Shown here in pieces: positions 31,662 to 40,304 of a stretch of 64,000 nucleotides of DNA. The stretch covers positions 1-64,000 of the forward strand of contig NZ_JAHBYD010000025.1 of NCBI RefSeq assembly GCF_019636135.1. Reading direction: 5' to 3'. This DNA is from Phenylobacterium sp. Its GTDB lineage: Bacteria; Pseudomonadota; Alphaproteobacteria; Caulobacterales; Caulobacteraceae. The notes beneath the pieces were generated by a model. The model had not been told where the DNA came from and ran no database searches. It saw nothing but the letters and a program-made list of their open reading frames with translations. Each line of letters begins with the position of its first letter. Position 1 is the first letter of the stretch. The translations under genes were made by a program, and so were the position numbers.

Positions 31662-33467
31662 TCAGTTCTCGTCCATCTTCAGGGCGGCGATGAAGGCTTC
31701 CTGCGGGATTTCGACCTTGCCGAACTGGCGCATGCGTTTCTTGCCCTCCTTCTGCTTGTCGAGGAGCTTGCGCTTGCGGGTGGCGTCGCCGCCGTAGCAC
31801 TTGGCCGTCACGTCCTTGCGCAGCGCGCGGACGGTCTCGCGCGCGATGATCCGGCCGCCGATCGCCGCCTGGATCGGGATCTGGAACATGTGCGGCGGGA
31901 TCAGGTCCTTCATCTTCTCGACCATGCCGCGGCCGCGCTGTTCGGCCCGGTCGCGGTGGACCAGCATCGAGAGCGCGTCGACCGGCTCGGAATTGACCAG
32001 GATCGACATCTTCACGAGGTCGCCCTCGCGGTAGCCCTCGATCGAGTAGTCGAAGCTGGCGTAGCCCTTCGAGATCGACTTCAGCCGGTCGTAGAAGTCG
32101 AACACCACCTCGTTCAGCGGCAGGTCGTAGACCACCATGGCGCGGCTGCCGACGTAGCTGAGCTCGCGCTGCTCGCCGCGCCGGTCCTGGCAGAGCTTGA
32201 TGATCGAGCCCAGGTACTCGTCGGGCGTGAAGATGGTGGCCTTGATCCAGGGCTCGCTGATCGTGTCGATCTTCACCGGGTCGGGCAGGTCGGCCGGGTT
32301 GTGCAGCTCGATCGTCTCGCCGTTGGTCAGCTTCACGCGATAGACCACCGAGGGCGCCGTCGCGATCAGGTCGAGGTCGAACTCGCGGCTGAGCCGCTCC
32401 TGGATGATCTCCAGGTGCAGCAACCCCAGGAACCCGCAGCGGAAGCCGAAGCCGAGCGCCGCGCTCGTCTCCATCTCGTAGCTGAACGAGGCGTCGTTCA
32501 GGCGCAGGCGGCCGATGGCGGCGCGCAGGTCCTCGAAGTCGGCGGCGTCCACCGGGAAGAGGCCGCAGAACACCACCGGCTGCACCTCGCGGAAGCCGGT
32601 CAGCGGCTTGTCGGTGGGCCGGCGCTCGTCGGTGATCGTATCGCCCACGGCGGCGTGCGCCACCTCCTTGATCGAGGCGGTGATGTAGCCGACTTCGCCC
32701 GGCCCCAGCTCGGCCACGTCCGTCTGCTTCGGCTTGAACACGCCCAGCCGGTCGATCTGATACTGGGCGCCGGTCTGCATCATCTTGACCTTCTGGCCCA
32801 CCTTCAGGACCCCGTCGAAGACGCGGACCAGCACCACCACGCCCAGGTACTGGTCGTACCAGGCGTCGACCAGCAGGGCCTTCAGCGCCGCGTCCGGGTC
32901 GCCCTTCGGCGGCGGCAGGCGATGCACGATCGCCTCCAGCACGTCGTGGATGCCGACCCCCGACTTGGCCGAGCACACCACCGCGTCCGAGGCGTCCAGC
33001 CCGATCACGTCCTCGATCTGCTGGCGCACCCGCTCGGGCTCGGCGGCCGGCAGGTCGATCTTGTTCAGGACCGGCACGATCTCGTGGTTGTTGTCGATGG
33101 CCTGGTAGACGTTGGCCAGCGTCTGCGCCTCCACCCCCTGCGAGGCGTCCACCACCAGGATCGAGCCCTCGCACGCCGCCAGCGACCGGCTGACCTCGTA
33201 GGCGAAGTCCACGTGCCCCGGCGTGTCCATCAGGTTGAGCACATAGGTCTCGCCGTCGTCGGCCTTGTAGTCGAGGCGGACGGTCTGGGCCTTGATGGTG
33301 ATCCCGCGCTCGCGCTCGATCTCCATGTTGTCGAGCACCTGCTCGGTCATCTCGCGCTGGGTCAGCCCGCCGGTCTCCTGGATGAGGCGGTCGGAGAGCG
33401 TGGACTTGCCGTGGTCGATGTGCGCGACGATCGAGAAGTTGCGGATCTTGGAGAGAGGCGTGGTCAT
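31662..33467 (-). CDS. lepA: Translation elongation factor 4 (LepA)
   Basis: 601 residues, the normal length. G-domain motifs are AHIDHGKST (G1), GITIKAQT (G2), DTPGHVDF (G3) and NKIDLP (G4). The LepA-specific C-terminus ends KRKLLDKQKEGKKRMRQFGKVEIPQEAFIAALKM. LepA is a ribosome-bound GTPase that back-translocates stalled ribosomes or aids subunit biogenesis. The ATG at 33467 begins MTTPLSKIRNFSIVAHIDHGKS, as in relatives. Confidence 0.98.
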   Translation of the reverse strand: MTTPLSKIRNFSIVAHIDHGKSTLSDRLIQETGGLTQREMTEQVLDNMEIERERGITIKAQTVRLDYKADDGETYVLNLMDTPGHVDFAYEVSRSLAACEGSILVVDASQGVEAQTLANVYQAIDNNHEIVPVLNKIDLPAAEPERVRQQIEDVIGLDASDAVVCSAKSGVGIHDVLEAIVHRLPPPKGDPDAALKALLVDAWYDQYLGVVVLVRVFDGVLKVGQKVKMMQTGAQYQIDRLGVFKPKQTDVAELGPGEVGYITASIKEVAHAAVGDTITDERRPTDKPLTGFREVQPVVFCGLFPVDAADFEDLRAAIGRLRLNDASFSYEMETSAALGFGFRCGFLGLLHLEIIQERLSREFDLDLIATAPSVVYRVKLTNGETIELHNPADLPDPVKIDTISEPWIKATIFTPDEYLGSIIKLCQDRRGEQRELSYVGSRAMVVYDLPLNEVVFDFYDRLKSISKGYASFDYSIEGYREGDLVKMSILVNSEPVDALSMLVHRDRAEQRGRGMVEKMKDLIPPHMFQIPIQAAIGGRIIARETVRALRKDVTAKCYGGDATRKRKLLDKQKEGKKRMRQFGKVEIPQEAFIAALKMDEN

Positions 33468-33793
33468 TGCGGCGCCCCTCTAGCACATCTCGCGGCGCAA
33501 CATAGGTGCGCGGGGCGTCGGGCCCCCCCACCGAGTGTCATCCCGGTTTCGCCGCAGGCGAAGACCGGGACCCAACCTTCCGGTGCTCTGAGCTGGCCAG
33601 CATGGCCCGACCGTCCGGGCCGCCCTCCTGCCATCGATACGCCCGACGGTTGGGTCCCGGTCTTCGCTTCGCGAAACCGGGATGACAGGCGTTGGGTATG
33701 GACGTGGTTAATCGCCCATTAATGCGGGCTCGGCGATGCAAGGGCGCTGGGCGGATTTTGATTCACGAAGTTTGGGAGGCGGGAACAGCGCCT
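33468..33793. other. Divergent intergenic region with inverted repeat
   Basis: Between lepA and the divergent DUF1134 gene. The 152-bp inverted-repeat element at 33536-33687 fills the middle. Promoters for both genes should flank it; no other structure was recognised. Confidence 0.5.
33536..33687. repeat. Inverted-repeat element with TGTCATCCCGGTTTCGC ends
   Basis: TGTCATCCCGGTTTCGC at 33536 is repeated exactly as its reverse complement ending at 33687, and inner arms (GACCGGGACCCAACC / GGTTGGGTCCCGGTC) also pair. It is an intergenic palindrome of the kind scattered through alphaproteobacterial genomes. A related, less perfect piece seems present near 54267-54412. Confidence 0.85.
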
Positions 33794-34447
33794 ATGGATC
33801 GTCGGAAACTCATTGCTACCGGCCTCGTCGGCCTCTCCGCGCCGGTCCTGGCCCGCGCGCAGACCGTGCAGTCCCAGCCGCTGCCGCCCGCCGGGGGACC
33901 GCCGCCGCCGAACAGCCAGCCCAGCTATCCGTCGGCCGGCCCGACGGGCGAGGCGCCGGGCGCCCGGACCTACACCCAGGACGAGATCGTCACGAACGTC
34001 TCGGACTTCCTGGGCGTCACCGCCGAGAGCGCCGGCGCCGCCGTCGAGCGCCTGTTCGCCAACAACGGCCGCCCCACCGCCTATATCGCCGGCGAAGAGG
34101 GCTCGGGCTCGTTCGTGCTGGGCCTGCGCTACGGCCGCGGCCTGCTCTACATGAAGGACCGCCCGCCGATGGAGGTCTTCTGGCAGGGCCCGTCGATCGG
34201 CTGGGACTGGGGCGGCAACGCCAGCCGCGTCTTCACGCTGTGCTACAACCTCCAGGTCCCGGAAGTGATCTTCCAGCGCTACCCGGGCGTCGAGGGGTCG
34301 GCCTACCTCGTGGGCGGCCTGGGCGTGAACTACCAGCGCGCCGAGGGCGTGACGCTCGCCCCCATCCGCGCCGGCGTCGGCCTGCGCCTGGGCGCCAACG
34401 TCGGCTACCTCGCCTATACGCGGAAACGCAGCGTCATCCCGTTCTGA
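33794..34447 (+). CDS. DUF1134 domain protein, exported
   Basis: 217 residues from the ATG at 33794, chosen because MDRRKLIATGLVGLSAPVLARAQ forms a signal peptide; upstream in-frame ATGs lack one. After a Pro/Gly-rich linker, TQDEIVTNVSDFLGVTAESAGAAVERLFANNGRPTAYIAGEEGSGSF and KDRPPMEVFWQGPSIGWDWGGNASRVFTL are the DUF1134 core. A periplasmic protein found across alphaproteobacteria, with an Ysc84-like fold suggested by similarity; function unknown. Confidence 0.92.
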   Translation: MDRRKLIATGLVGLSAPVLARAQTVQSQPLPPAGGPPPPNSQPSYPSAGPTGEAPGARTYTQDEIVTNVSDFLGVTAESAGAAVERLFANNGRPTAYIAGEEGSGSFVLGLRYGRGLLYMKDRPPMEVFWQGPSIGWDWGGNASRVFTLCYNLQVPEVIFQRYPGVEGSAYLVGGLGVNYQRAEGVTLAPIRAGVGLRLGANVGYLAYTRKRSVIPF

Positions 34448-34491
34448 CCTCGGGCCTCCGCGTAGGCGGAGGCTCAGTTCCATGGGCGGCA

Positions 34492-34642
34492 GCCCTGCGG
34501 CGGCAGCGCCCCCTCCACCACTTCGTGGTCCCCCTCCCCCGCAGGCGGGGGAGGTTCTCAAGCCGTCGACGCCGCGTACCTCCCCTGCGAAGCGGGGGAG
34601 GGGGACCACGAAGTGGTGGAGGGGGCGCTGCCGCCGCAGGGC
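34492..34642. repeat. Palindromic element with GGCGGCAGCGCCCCCTCCACC arms
   Basis: About 150 bp whose left arm GCCCTGCGGCGGCAGCGCCC runs through CCTCCACCACTTCGTGGTCC and is mirrored on the right up to CGCTGCCGCCGCAGGGC. It ends two bases before the pheT stop codon. The pair of ~45-bp arms would form a strong hairpin and may terminate pheT. Confidence 0.85.
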
Positions 34643-34643
34643 C

Positions 34644-37013
34644 TCAACCCCTCAGCTTCGCGCCCGTCGCCTTCTCGGCCGCGGCCACGATGCGGCCCGA
34701 CAGCGCCTCGATCTCGGCGTCGGTGAGCGTCTTCTCGCGCGGCTGGACGACCACCTCGACGGCGATCGACTTCATGCCCTCGGGCACGCCCGCGCCGGCG
34801 TAGACGTCGAACACCCGCACCGCCTCGATCAGCGCCTTGTCGGCGCCGGCGATCGGGCGGACCAGGTCGCCCGCAGGGGTGTCGGCGGCGACCAGGAAGG
34901 CGAAGTCGCGGCTGAGCGGCATCAGGGGCGAAAGCTCCAGCGCGGCCTTGGTCTTCACGCCCTTGCGCTTGGGCTCGGGCAGCGCGTCGAGGCTGACCTC
35001 GAAGGCCAGCATCGGCCCGTCGGCGTCGAGCGCCTTCAGGATGCGCGGGTGCAGTTCGCCGAACTCGGCGACCACCACCTTCGGCCCCAGTTGCAGCCGC
35101 GCCGAGCGGCCCGGATGCCACCAGCCGGCGTTCTGCCCCTGCACGACCTGCAGCGGCGGCGCGCCCATCTCGTCCAGCAACGCCATCAGGTCGGCCTTGA
35201 GGTCGAACAGCGCATCGCCGCCCCCCTTCGCCCAATGCTTCGGCGCATGCGGGGCCAGCAGCGCCGTCACCGCCGTCCACTGGTCGCCCGGCTGGTCGCC
35301 GCGGAAGTTCGGGCCCACCTCGAACAGCGCTGCGTCGGCGAAGCCCCTGCGGGCGTTCTTCGCCGCCGCCTCGATCAGGTTGCCCAGCGCCGTGGGCCGC
35401 ATGGTCGACAGGTCCGAGGCGATCGGGTTGGTCAGCACCAGCTCGGGCTGGCCGCCGCCGAACAGCTCGGCCCACTCGCGGCGCATGAAGCTCCAGGTCA
35501 CCGCCTCGGCATAGCCGCGGGCGGCCATCTGCCGGCGCGCGTCGCGCATGCGCCGCTGGCGCAGCGTCAGCGCCCCTCCCGGCTGGCGGGCGATCTCGGG
35601 CAGGGGCAGGGCGGGGAGGTTGTCGAAGCCCTCGATCCGCGCCACCTCCTCGACGAGGTCGGCCTTGCCCTCCACGTCGCGCCGCCAGCTCGGCGGCTGG
35701 ACGGTGTCGCCCGAGACGGCGAAGCCGAGCTTCGTCAGGATCTCGTCGATCCGCGCCGCCGGCACGTCCAGGCCCGAGAGCTTCTTCACGTAGCTCCGGT
35801 CGAAGGCGAACGGCGCGGGCGGCGCGGGCGCCCGGCCGGCCACGCGCACCTCCGACGGCTCGCCGCCGCAGAGCGCCAGGATCAACTGCGTCGCCTGCTC
35901 GATCCCGTGAACCGGGCTTTCCGGGTCGACGCCGCGGGCGAAGCGGTACTGCGCGTCCGAGGTGATGCCGAGCGTGCGGCCGGCCTGCGCCGTGCGGATC
36001 GGGTCGAACCACGCGGCCTCGACGAAGACGTCCGTCGTCTCGTCCAGAACCTTGGTCGACTCGCCGCCCATCACGCCGCCCAGGCCGATGGCGCCCGAGC
36101 CGTCGGCGATCACGCAGATCTCCGGGCCGGCCTCATAGGTCTCGCCGTCCAGCGCCTCGAGGGTCTCGCCCTCGCGGCCCAGGCGGGCCTCGATGAAGCC
36201 GCCGGTCAGCTTGGCCGCGTCGTAGACGTGCAGCGGCCGGCAGTCGTCGTAGGAGATCAGGTTGGTCACATCGACCAGGGCGTTGATCGGGCGCAGGCCC
36301 ACGCTCGCCAGCCGCCGTTGCAGCCAGGCCGGCGAGGGGCCGTTCTTCACGCCCCGGATCAGCCGGCCGGCGAACACCGGGCACGCCTGCCCGTCGACCT
36401 TGATCTCCACCGGGTTCGGGAACTTGCCGGCCACCGGCCTCACCGGGTCGGGCTTCAGCGTCCCCAGCCCCGCCGCCGCCAGGTCGCGCGCGATGCCGCG
36501 CACGCCCAGCCAGTCGGGCCGGTTCGGCGTCACCTCGAAGTCGATGGCGGCCTCCAGGCCGAACGCCTCGACGGCGCTCGCGCCCACCGGCAGGCTGTCG
36601 GCCAGCTCGACGATGCCGTCGGACTCCTCGGCCACCTCCAGTTCCTTCGCCGAGCAGAGCATGCCGTTGGAGACCACGCCGCGCACCGGCCGCGCCTCCA
36701 GCGTGATGCCGCTGCCGGGCACATAGGCGCCGATCGGCGCGTAGATGGTGGTCAGCCCCGCCCGCGCGTTCGGCGCGCCGCAGACGATCTCCAGCCGCCC
36801 GTCCCGGGTGTCGACCTGGCAGACCCTGAGCTTGTCGGCGTTGGGGTGCTGCACGGCCTCGACGATCTTCGCCACCGTGAAGGCCGCGAGCTTGCGGCCC
36901 GGATCCTCCACGTGCTCGACCTCGAGCCCGGCCATGGTCATGGCCTCGACCACCTCATCGACGCTCGCCGTCGTGTCGAGGTGCTCCTTCAGCCAGGAAA
37001 GCGTGAACTTCAT
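34644..37013 (-). CDS. pheT: Phenylalanine-tRNA ligase beta subunit
   Basis: 789 residues, normal for bacterial PheT. It begins MKFTLSWLKEHLDT, followed by the tRNA-binding domain (AFTVAKIVEAVQHPNADKLRVCQVD), the B3/B4 editing domain, B5, the synthetase-like core (VTWSFMRREWAELFGG) and a C-terminal anticodon-binding FDX-ACB domain (LSRDFAFLVAADTPAGDLV). It pairs with PheS to charge tRNA-Phe. In most genomes pheT directly follows pheS; here a small ASCH gene lies between, and its 3' end overlaps the pheT start by 4 bp. Confidence 0.98.
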   Translation of the reverse strand: MKFTLSWLKEHLDTTASVDEVVEAMTMAGLEVEHVEDPGRKLAAFTVAKIVEAVQHPNADKLRVCQVDTRDGRLEIVCGAPNARAGLTTIYAPIGAYVPGSGITLEARPVRGVVSNGMLCSAKELEVAEESDGIVELADSLPVGASAVEAFGLEAAIDFEVTPNRPDWLGVRGIARDLAAAGLGTLKPDPVRPVAGKFPNPVEIKVDGQACPVFAGRLIRGVKNGPSPAWLQRRLASVGLRPINALVDVTNLISYDDCRPLHVYDAAKLTGGFIEARLGREGETLEALDGETYEAGPEICVIADGSGAIGLGGVMGGESTKVLDETTDVFVEAAWFDPIRTAQAGRTLGITSDAQYRFARGVDPESPVHGIEQATQLILALCGGEPSEVRVAGRAPAPPAPFAFDRSYVKKLSGLDVPAARIDEILTKLGFAVSGDTVQPPSWRRDVEGKADLVEEVARIEGFDNLPALPLPEIARQPGGALTLRQRRMRDARRQMAARGYAEAVTWSFMRREWAELFGGGQPELVLTNPIASDLSTMRPTALGNLIEAAAKNARRGFADAALFEVGPNFRGDQPGDQWTAVTALLAPHAPKHWAKGGGDALFDLKADLMALLDEMGAPPLQVVQGQNAGWWHPGRSARLQLGPKVVVAEFGELHPRILKALDADGPMLAFEVSLDALPEPKRKGVKTKAALELSPLMPLSRDFAFLVAADTPAGDLVRPIAGADKALIEAVRVFDVYAGAGVPEGMKSIAVEVVVQPREKTLTDAEIEALSGRIVAAAEKATGAKLRG

Positions 37014-37513
37014 CGGGATTGCTCGCTGAAGCCCTCTCCCCCTTGCGGGGAGAGGGTTTGGGAGTGGGGGTGCTCAACGGAGGGCGCGGGCGTTGACACC
37101 CCCACCCCCGACCCCTCCCCGCAAGGGGGAGGGGAGACCACCTCGACGAGGCGGAAGCGCTCGCAGTTGAGCAGCATGTCCGGCGCGAACCCGCCGTTGC
37201 GGGTGAAGTAGCGCTCGTGCGCGGCGCGCCAGGACGCGAGCGAACGGTCGTTCTCGCCCTCCTCGAAGGCGAACCGGGCGTCTACCTCGCAGAAGCGGCG
37301 TTGGGTCAGCTCCGTGGTCTCCAGCACGCAGCGCACCACGCCCGCGCCGTCCTTCACCGCCCACGGCTTGCCGACCGCGGCGCCCTTCAGCCCCTCGGCC
37401 GCGTCCCAGCAGGTCGCCGTCTTCTTGCCTTCGAGGATCAGGGCCAGAAGTTCGTTCGCTAGCTCGGGTCCGTCGCCGAACATGTGGGCCTCCAGGCCGT
37501 TCCACATGTCCAT
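37010..37513 (-). CDS. ASCH domain protein with repeat-encoded C-terminal tail
   Basis: 167 residues from the ATG at 37513, which shares a base with the pheS TGA (TGATG). The ASCH core covers about residues 1-125: ALILEGKKTATCWDAAEG, WAVKDGAGVVRCVLETTELTQRRFCEVDARFAFEEGEND and NCERFRLVEVV. ASCH proteins bind RNA and some hydrolyse N4-acetylcytidine. The last 40 residues (SPPPCGEGSGVGVSTPAP and so on) are translated from a palindromic repeat at 37032-37136 and are not part of the family. The gene is inserted between pheS and pheT and overlaps pheT by 4 bp. Confidence 0.88.
   Translation of the reverse strand: MDMWNGLEAHMFGDGPELANELLALILEGKKTATCWDAAEGLKGAAVGKPWAVKDGAGVVRCVLETTELTQRRFCEVDARFAFEEGENDRSLASWRAAHERYFTRNGGFAPDMLLNCERFRLVEVVSPPPCGEGSGVGVSTPAPSVEHPHSQTLSPQGGEGFSEQSR
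37032..37136. repeat. Palindromic element inside the ASCH gene 3' end
   Basis: CCCTCTCCCCCTTGCGGGGAGAGGG and CCCCTCCCCGCAAGGGGGAGGGG are outer hairpins, and the inner arms TGGGAGTGGGGGTG / CACCCCCACCCCC also pair. The element lies within the coding frame of the ASCH gene and supplies its C-terminal 35-40 codons. Confidence 0.85.
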
Positions 37514-38622
37514 CACGACAGCCCCGTCGACGTGTTCGGCGCCTGGAAGGCCGAGAAGCCGTAGTGCTCCAGCCAGCGCACGTCGCTCGCGAACATGTCG
37601 CGCAGGTCGGGCATGCCGTACTTCAGCATCCCCAGGCGGTCGATGCCGAAGCCGAAGGCGAAGCCCTGCCACTGGTCGGGATCGAGGCCGCAGTTCCGGA
37701 GCACGTTCGGATGCACCATCCCGCAGCCCACGACCTCCATCCAGTCGTTCCCCTGGCCGATCTTCACGTCGCCGCCAGAGCGGTCGCACTTCACGTCCAT
37801 CTCGGCCGACGGCTCGGTGAACGGGAAGTGGTGCGGGCGGAAGCGCGACTCCACCGCCGGCGTCTCGAAGAACCGGGCGATGAACTGGTCCAGCGTCCAT
37901 TTCAGGTGGCCCATGTGGATGGCCCGGTCGATGACCAGCCCCTCCATCTGGTGGAACATCGGCGTGTGGGTGGCGTCGGAGTCCGAGCGGTAGGTGCGGC
38001 CCGGCACGATGATGCGTATCGGCGGCTCCTGACCGTTGGCGATCCAGGCGGGCAGTTTCTCGTTCAGCCGCTGCATCGTGCGGATCTGCACCGGGCTGGT
38101 GTGCGTGCGCAGCACCTTGCGCTCGCCGCGCGCGTCCTCGGGCAGCCAGAAGGTGTCGTGCATCTCCCGCGCCGGGTGCCTGGGCGGGAAGTTCAGCGCC
38201 GTGAAGTTGTGGAAGTCGTCCTCGATGTCCGGGCCTTCGGCGAGCGAGAAGCCCATGTCGGCGAAGACGGCGATCATCTCGTCCAGCACCTGCATGGTCG
38301 GGTGTACGCGGCCCTTGCGTTCCGGCCTGGGCGGCAGCGACAGGTCGACCCGTTCCGACGCCAGCCGCGCGTCCAGCTCGGCGGCCTCCAGCGCGGCCTT
38401 CCTGGCGGCGATGGCGGAGGCGACGGCGTCGCGCAGGCCGTTGATCTTCGGCCCCTCGGTCCTGCGCTCGTCCGGGCTCATCCGGCCCAGGGTCTTCAGG
38501 AGCTCGGAGATCGCGCCGGTCTTGCCCAGCGCCTCCACGCGGATGGCCTCCAGCGCGGCCACGTCGGCGGCCACGGCGATCCGCCCCGAGAGGTCGGCTT
38601 CCAGTTGTGCGAGGTCGGTCAT
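37513..38622 (-). CDS. pheS: Phenylalanine-tRNA ligase alpha subunit
   Basis: 369 residues. An N-terminal coiled-coil region (MTDLAQLEADLSGRIAVAADVAALEAIRVEALGKTG) leads to the class II core: motif 1 near GRVHPTMQVLDEMIAVFADMGF, motif 2 in THTSPVQIRTMQRL with FRSDSDATHTPMFHQ-type sequence, and motif 3 in GFAFGFGIDRLGMLKYGMPDLR. It forms the alpha2beta2 enzyme with PheT. Downstream in the rpmI-rplT-pheS order; the stop codon shares a base with the ASCH start. Confidence 0.98.
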   Translation of the reverse strand: MTDLAQLEADLSGRIAVAADVAALEAIRVEALGKTGAISELLKTLGRMSPDERRTEGPKINGLRDAVASAIAARKAALEAAELDARLASERVDLSLPPRPERKGRVHPTMQVLDEMIAVFADMGFSLAEGPDIEDDFHNFTALNFPPRHPAREMHDTFWLPEDARGERKVLRTHTSPVQIRTMQRLNEKLPAWIANGQEPPIRIIVPGRTYRSDSDATHTPMFHQMEGLVIDRAIHMGHLKWTLDQFIARFFETPAVESRFRPHHFPFTEPSAEMDVKCDRSGGDVKIGQGNDWMEVVGCGMVHPNVLRNCGLDPDQWQGFAFGFGIDRLGMLKYGMPDLRDMFASDVRWLEHYGFSAFQAPNTSTGLS

Positions 38623-38701
38623 GAGGGGGTTGCTCTAGATGACGTTCGTTCCGAGGGAAACCTCCCCTGCGAAGCGGGGGAGGTTCTTGTCGCCGGAGCA
38701 G

Positions 38702-38737
38702 CAAAAAGCCCTCCGGCGGTTCGGCCGGAGGGCTCTT
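38702..38737 (-). terminator. Rho-independent terminator after rplT
   Basis: On the minus strand GAGCCCTCCGGC, loop CGAACC and GCCGGAGGGC are followed by TTTTTGC. It lies about 33 bp past the rplT stop and 80 bp before the pheS start, so it ends or attenuates the rpmI-rplT transcript. Its place ahead of pheS could also allow attenuation control of the synthetase. Confidence 0.85.
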
Positions 38738-38769
38738 GAAAGCTTCAGGGTCTTCGGAAGACCTAAGGC

Positions 38770-39126
38770 TTAAGCCAGCGCGGCGCGAACCTTGTCGGCG
38801 ATGGCCTTGAAAGCGGCTGGATCGGCGCCGGCGACGTCGGCGAGGACCTTGCGGTCCATTTCGATCCCGGCCTTCTCAAGGCCGTGGATAAACTGCGAGT
38901 AGGTGAAGCCTTCCAGGCGCGCCGCCGCGTTGATCCGCTGGATCCACAGCGAGCGGAAGTTGCGCTTGCGGACCTTGCGGTCGCGGTAGGCGTACTGGCC
39001 GGCCTTGTCCACAGCGGCCTTGGCCGTGCGGATGGTGTTCTTGCGGCGCCCGTAGAAGCCCTTGGCTTGCTCGAGAACCTTCTTGTGCTTTGCGTGGGCG
39101 ACCACGCCGCGCTTAACGCGTGCCAT
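38770..39126 (-). CDS. rplT: 50S ribosomal protein L20
   Basis: 118 residues, full length. MARVKRGVVAHAKHKKVLEQAKGFYGRRKNTIRTAKAAVDKAGQYAYRDRKVRKRNFRSLWIQRINAAARLEGFTYSQFIHGL is the standard L20 sequence. It binds 23S rRNA early in 50S assembly and in many bacteria represses its own operon. It is 14 bp downstream of rpmI. Confidence 0.99.
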   Translation of the reverse strand: MARVKRGVVAHAKHKKVLEQAKGFYGRRKNTIRTAKAAVDKAGQYAYRDRKVRKRNFRSLWIQRINAAARLEGFTYSQFIHGLEKAGIEMDRKVLADVAGADPAAFKAIADKVRAALA

Positions 39127-39139
39127 CTGTCAGTTCTCC

Positions 39140-39340
39140 CTAGAGGCCGTAGGGGAGCCAGAGCTTGATGATCTTGGTATCAGCCTCGCTCATCACCTTG
39201 GTGCCACGGTTCTGACGGATGTACTTGGCGTTGTGGCTGATGAGGCGGTGGCGCTTGCCGGCCACGCCGGCCTTCAGCTTTCCCGACGCCGTCATCTTGA
39301 AGCGCTTCTTCACGCCCGACTTGGTCTTCAGTTTGGGCAT
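39140..39340 (-). CDS. rpmI: 50S ribosomal protein L35
   Basis: 66 residues: MPKLKTKSGVKKRFKMTASGKLKAGVAGKRHRLISHNAKYIRQNRGTKVMSEADTKIIKLWLPYGL, a complete L35. It is the first gene of rpmI-rplT; infC, usually immediately upstream, is not here, since the next 300 bp hold a palindromic element and then unrelated genes. Confidence 0.99.
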   Translation of the reverse strand: MPKLKTKSGVKKRFKMTASGKLKAGVAGKRHRLISHNAKYIRQNRGTKVMSEADTKIIKLWLPYGL

Positions 39341-39656
39341 TTCACGTCGGGCCCCGAAGGTCCCGTCCTCTGGTCGTGTTGATGAAGCGCCATGGCATGC
39401 CTTGGGGCCAGGCGCTTCCGAAGGGGCGGGCTAGTAGCCGAAAGGGGCGGCGAAGGCAAGGGCGGGCCATCTCCTCTCCCCCGCGCGCGCAGCGCGACGA
39501 GAGGGAGAGGGCTGGGAGAGGGCGGCGCCGGTCTCAGGACATCCCGGCAGGTTCCACGAGGAACCCCGGGCCGCCGCCGTGAGGAACCAAGGCGCCTGAG
39601 CCGCCCTCTCCCTGCCCTCTCCCTCTCCGCTTCGCGGGGGGAGAGGAGGGCGCATG
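39341..39656. other. Intergenic region upstream of rpmI
   Basis: Contains the palindromic element at 39471-39648 next to the DsbA-like stop and about 130 bp that should carry the rpmI promoter. No gene recognised. Confidence 0.5.
39471..39648. repeat. GAGAGGGAGAGGG palindromic element, copy A
   Basis: About 178 bp. Left arm CTCCTCTCCCCC..GAGAGGGAGAGGG..GGGAGAGGGCGGCGCC and right arm GCCGCCCTCTCCCTGCCCTCTCCCTCTC..GGGGGGAGAGGAG are near-perfect inverses around a variable centre. The same arms bound copies B (46313-46484, inside the helicase gene) and C (57777-57963). Confidence 0.88.
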
Positions 39657-40190
39657 CTACCCGCGCCGCGCGCTCTCCACCGCGTTCTTCAGCCGGCGCG
39701 CGTCGAGGCCGCCCTCGATCAGCCGGTCGCCGATGATGTAGGCCGGGGTGCCGGCGATGCCCAGTCCGAAGGCCTGGAGGTTGTGCTTCGCGAGCTGGGC
39801 GTCGATCTCGCGGGCGAAGGCCTTGCGGTCGGTCGCCAGGCGGGCGCCGTCCGCGCCGGCGTGGGCCGCGATGGCGTCGATCCGCTCGGGCGTGAGCGCG
39901 CCGCGCGCCTCCATCAGCGCCGCATGGACCACGGCGTAGGCGCCCTGCCGGTGCGCGGCCAGCGCCGTGCGCGCGGCGAAGTCCGACACCGGCCCGCGGA
40001 TCGGCCAGTCCTTCCAGATCACCCGCACGCGCGCATCCTCGGCGCGCAGCACGCGCACGGCGCCGTCGGTCTCCTTGCAGACGCCGCAGAGGTAGTCGGT
40101 GAACACCACCACCGTGACGTCGGCGTCCGCCGCGCCCACGACGGGCGAGCCCGCATCGCCGAGCACGCCGCGCACCACGTCGGAGTCCAT
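39657..40190 (-). CDS. DsbA-family thiol:disulfide protein
   Basis: 177 residues from the ATG at 40190. The frame stays open upstream, and a non-standard CTG at 40298 would add LPVDRRTLIGFGLALGAGAALSSGLKALWPEG, a convincing signal anchor, so the true protein is probably longer and exported. The thioredoxin-like active site is VVVFTDYLCGVCKETD (CGVC), and the cis-proline region is GIAGTPAYIIGDRLIEGG. Probably a periplasmic disulfide oxidase or isomerase. It follows the 363-residue exported protein on the same strand. Confidence 0.88.
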   Translation of the reverse strand: MDSDVVRGVLGDAGSPVVGAADADVTVVVFTDYLCGVCKETDGAVRVLRAEDARVRVIWKDWPIRGPVSDFAARTALAAHRQGAYAVVHAALMEARGALTPERIDAIAAHAGADGARLATDRKAFAREIDAQLAKHNLQAFGLGIAGTPAYIIGDRLIEGGLDARRLKNAVESARRG

Positions 40191-40304
40191 CGGCAGTTCG
40201 CGGCCTTCCGGCCACAGCGCCTTCAGCCCCGACGACAGCGCCGCGCCGGCGCCCAGCGCCAGCCCGAACCCGATCAGCGTGCGACGATCGACCGGCAGGC
40301 GGCC

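Noticed and set aside
33536..33687. Insertion sequence or MITE with transposase
   Set aside because: Has inverted ends but no coding capacity and no evident target-site duplication; kept only as an inverted-repeat element.
31425..33722. 765-codon plus-strand open frame over lepA
   Set aside because: Antisense reading of a GC-rich lepA; Asp/His/Leu-biased composition and no motif.
34482..37211. 909-codon plus-strand open frame over pheT
   Set aside because: Shadow of pheT caused by third-position GC bias.
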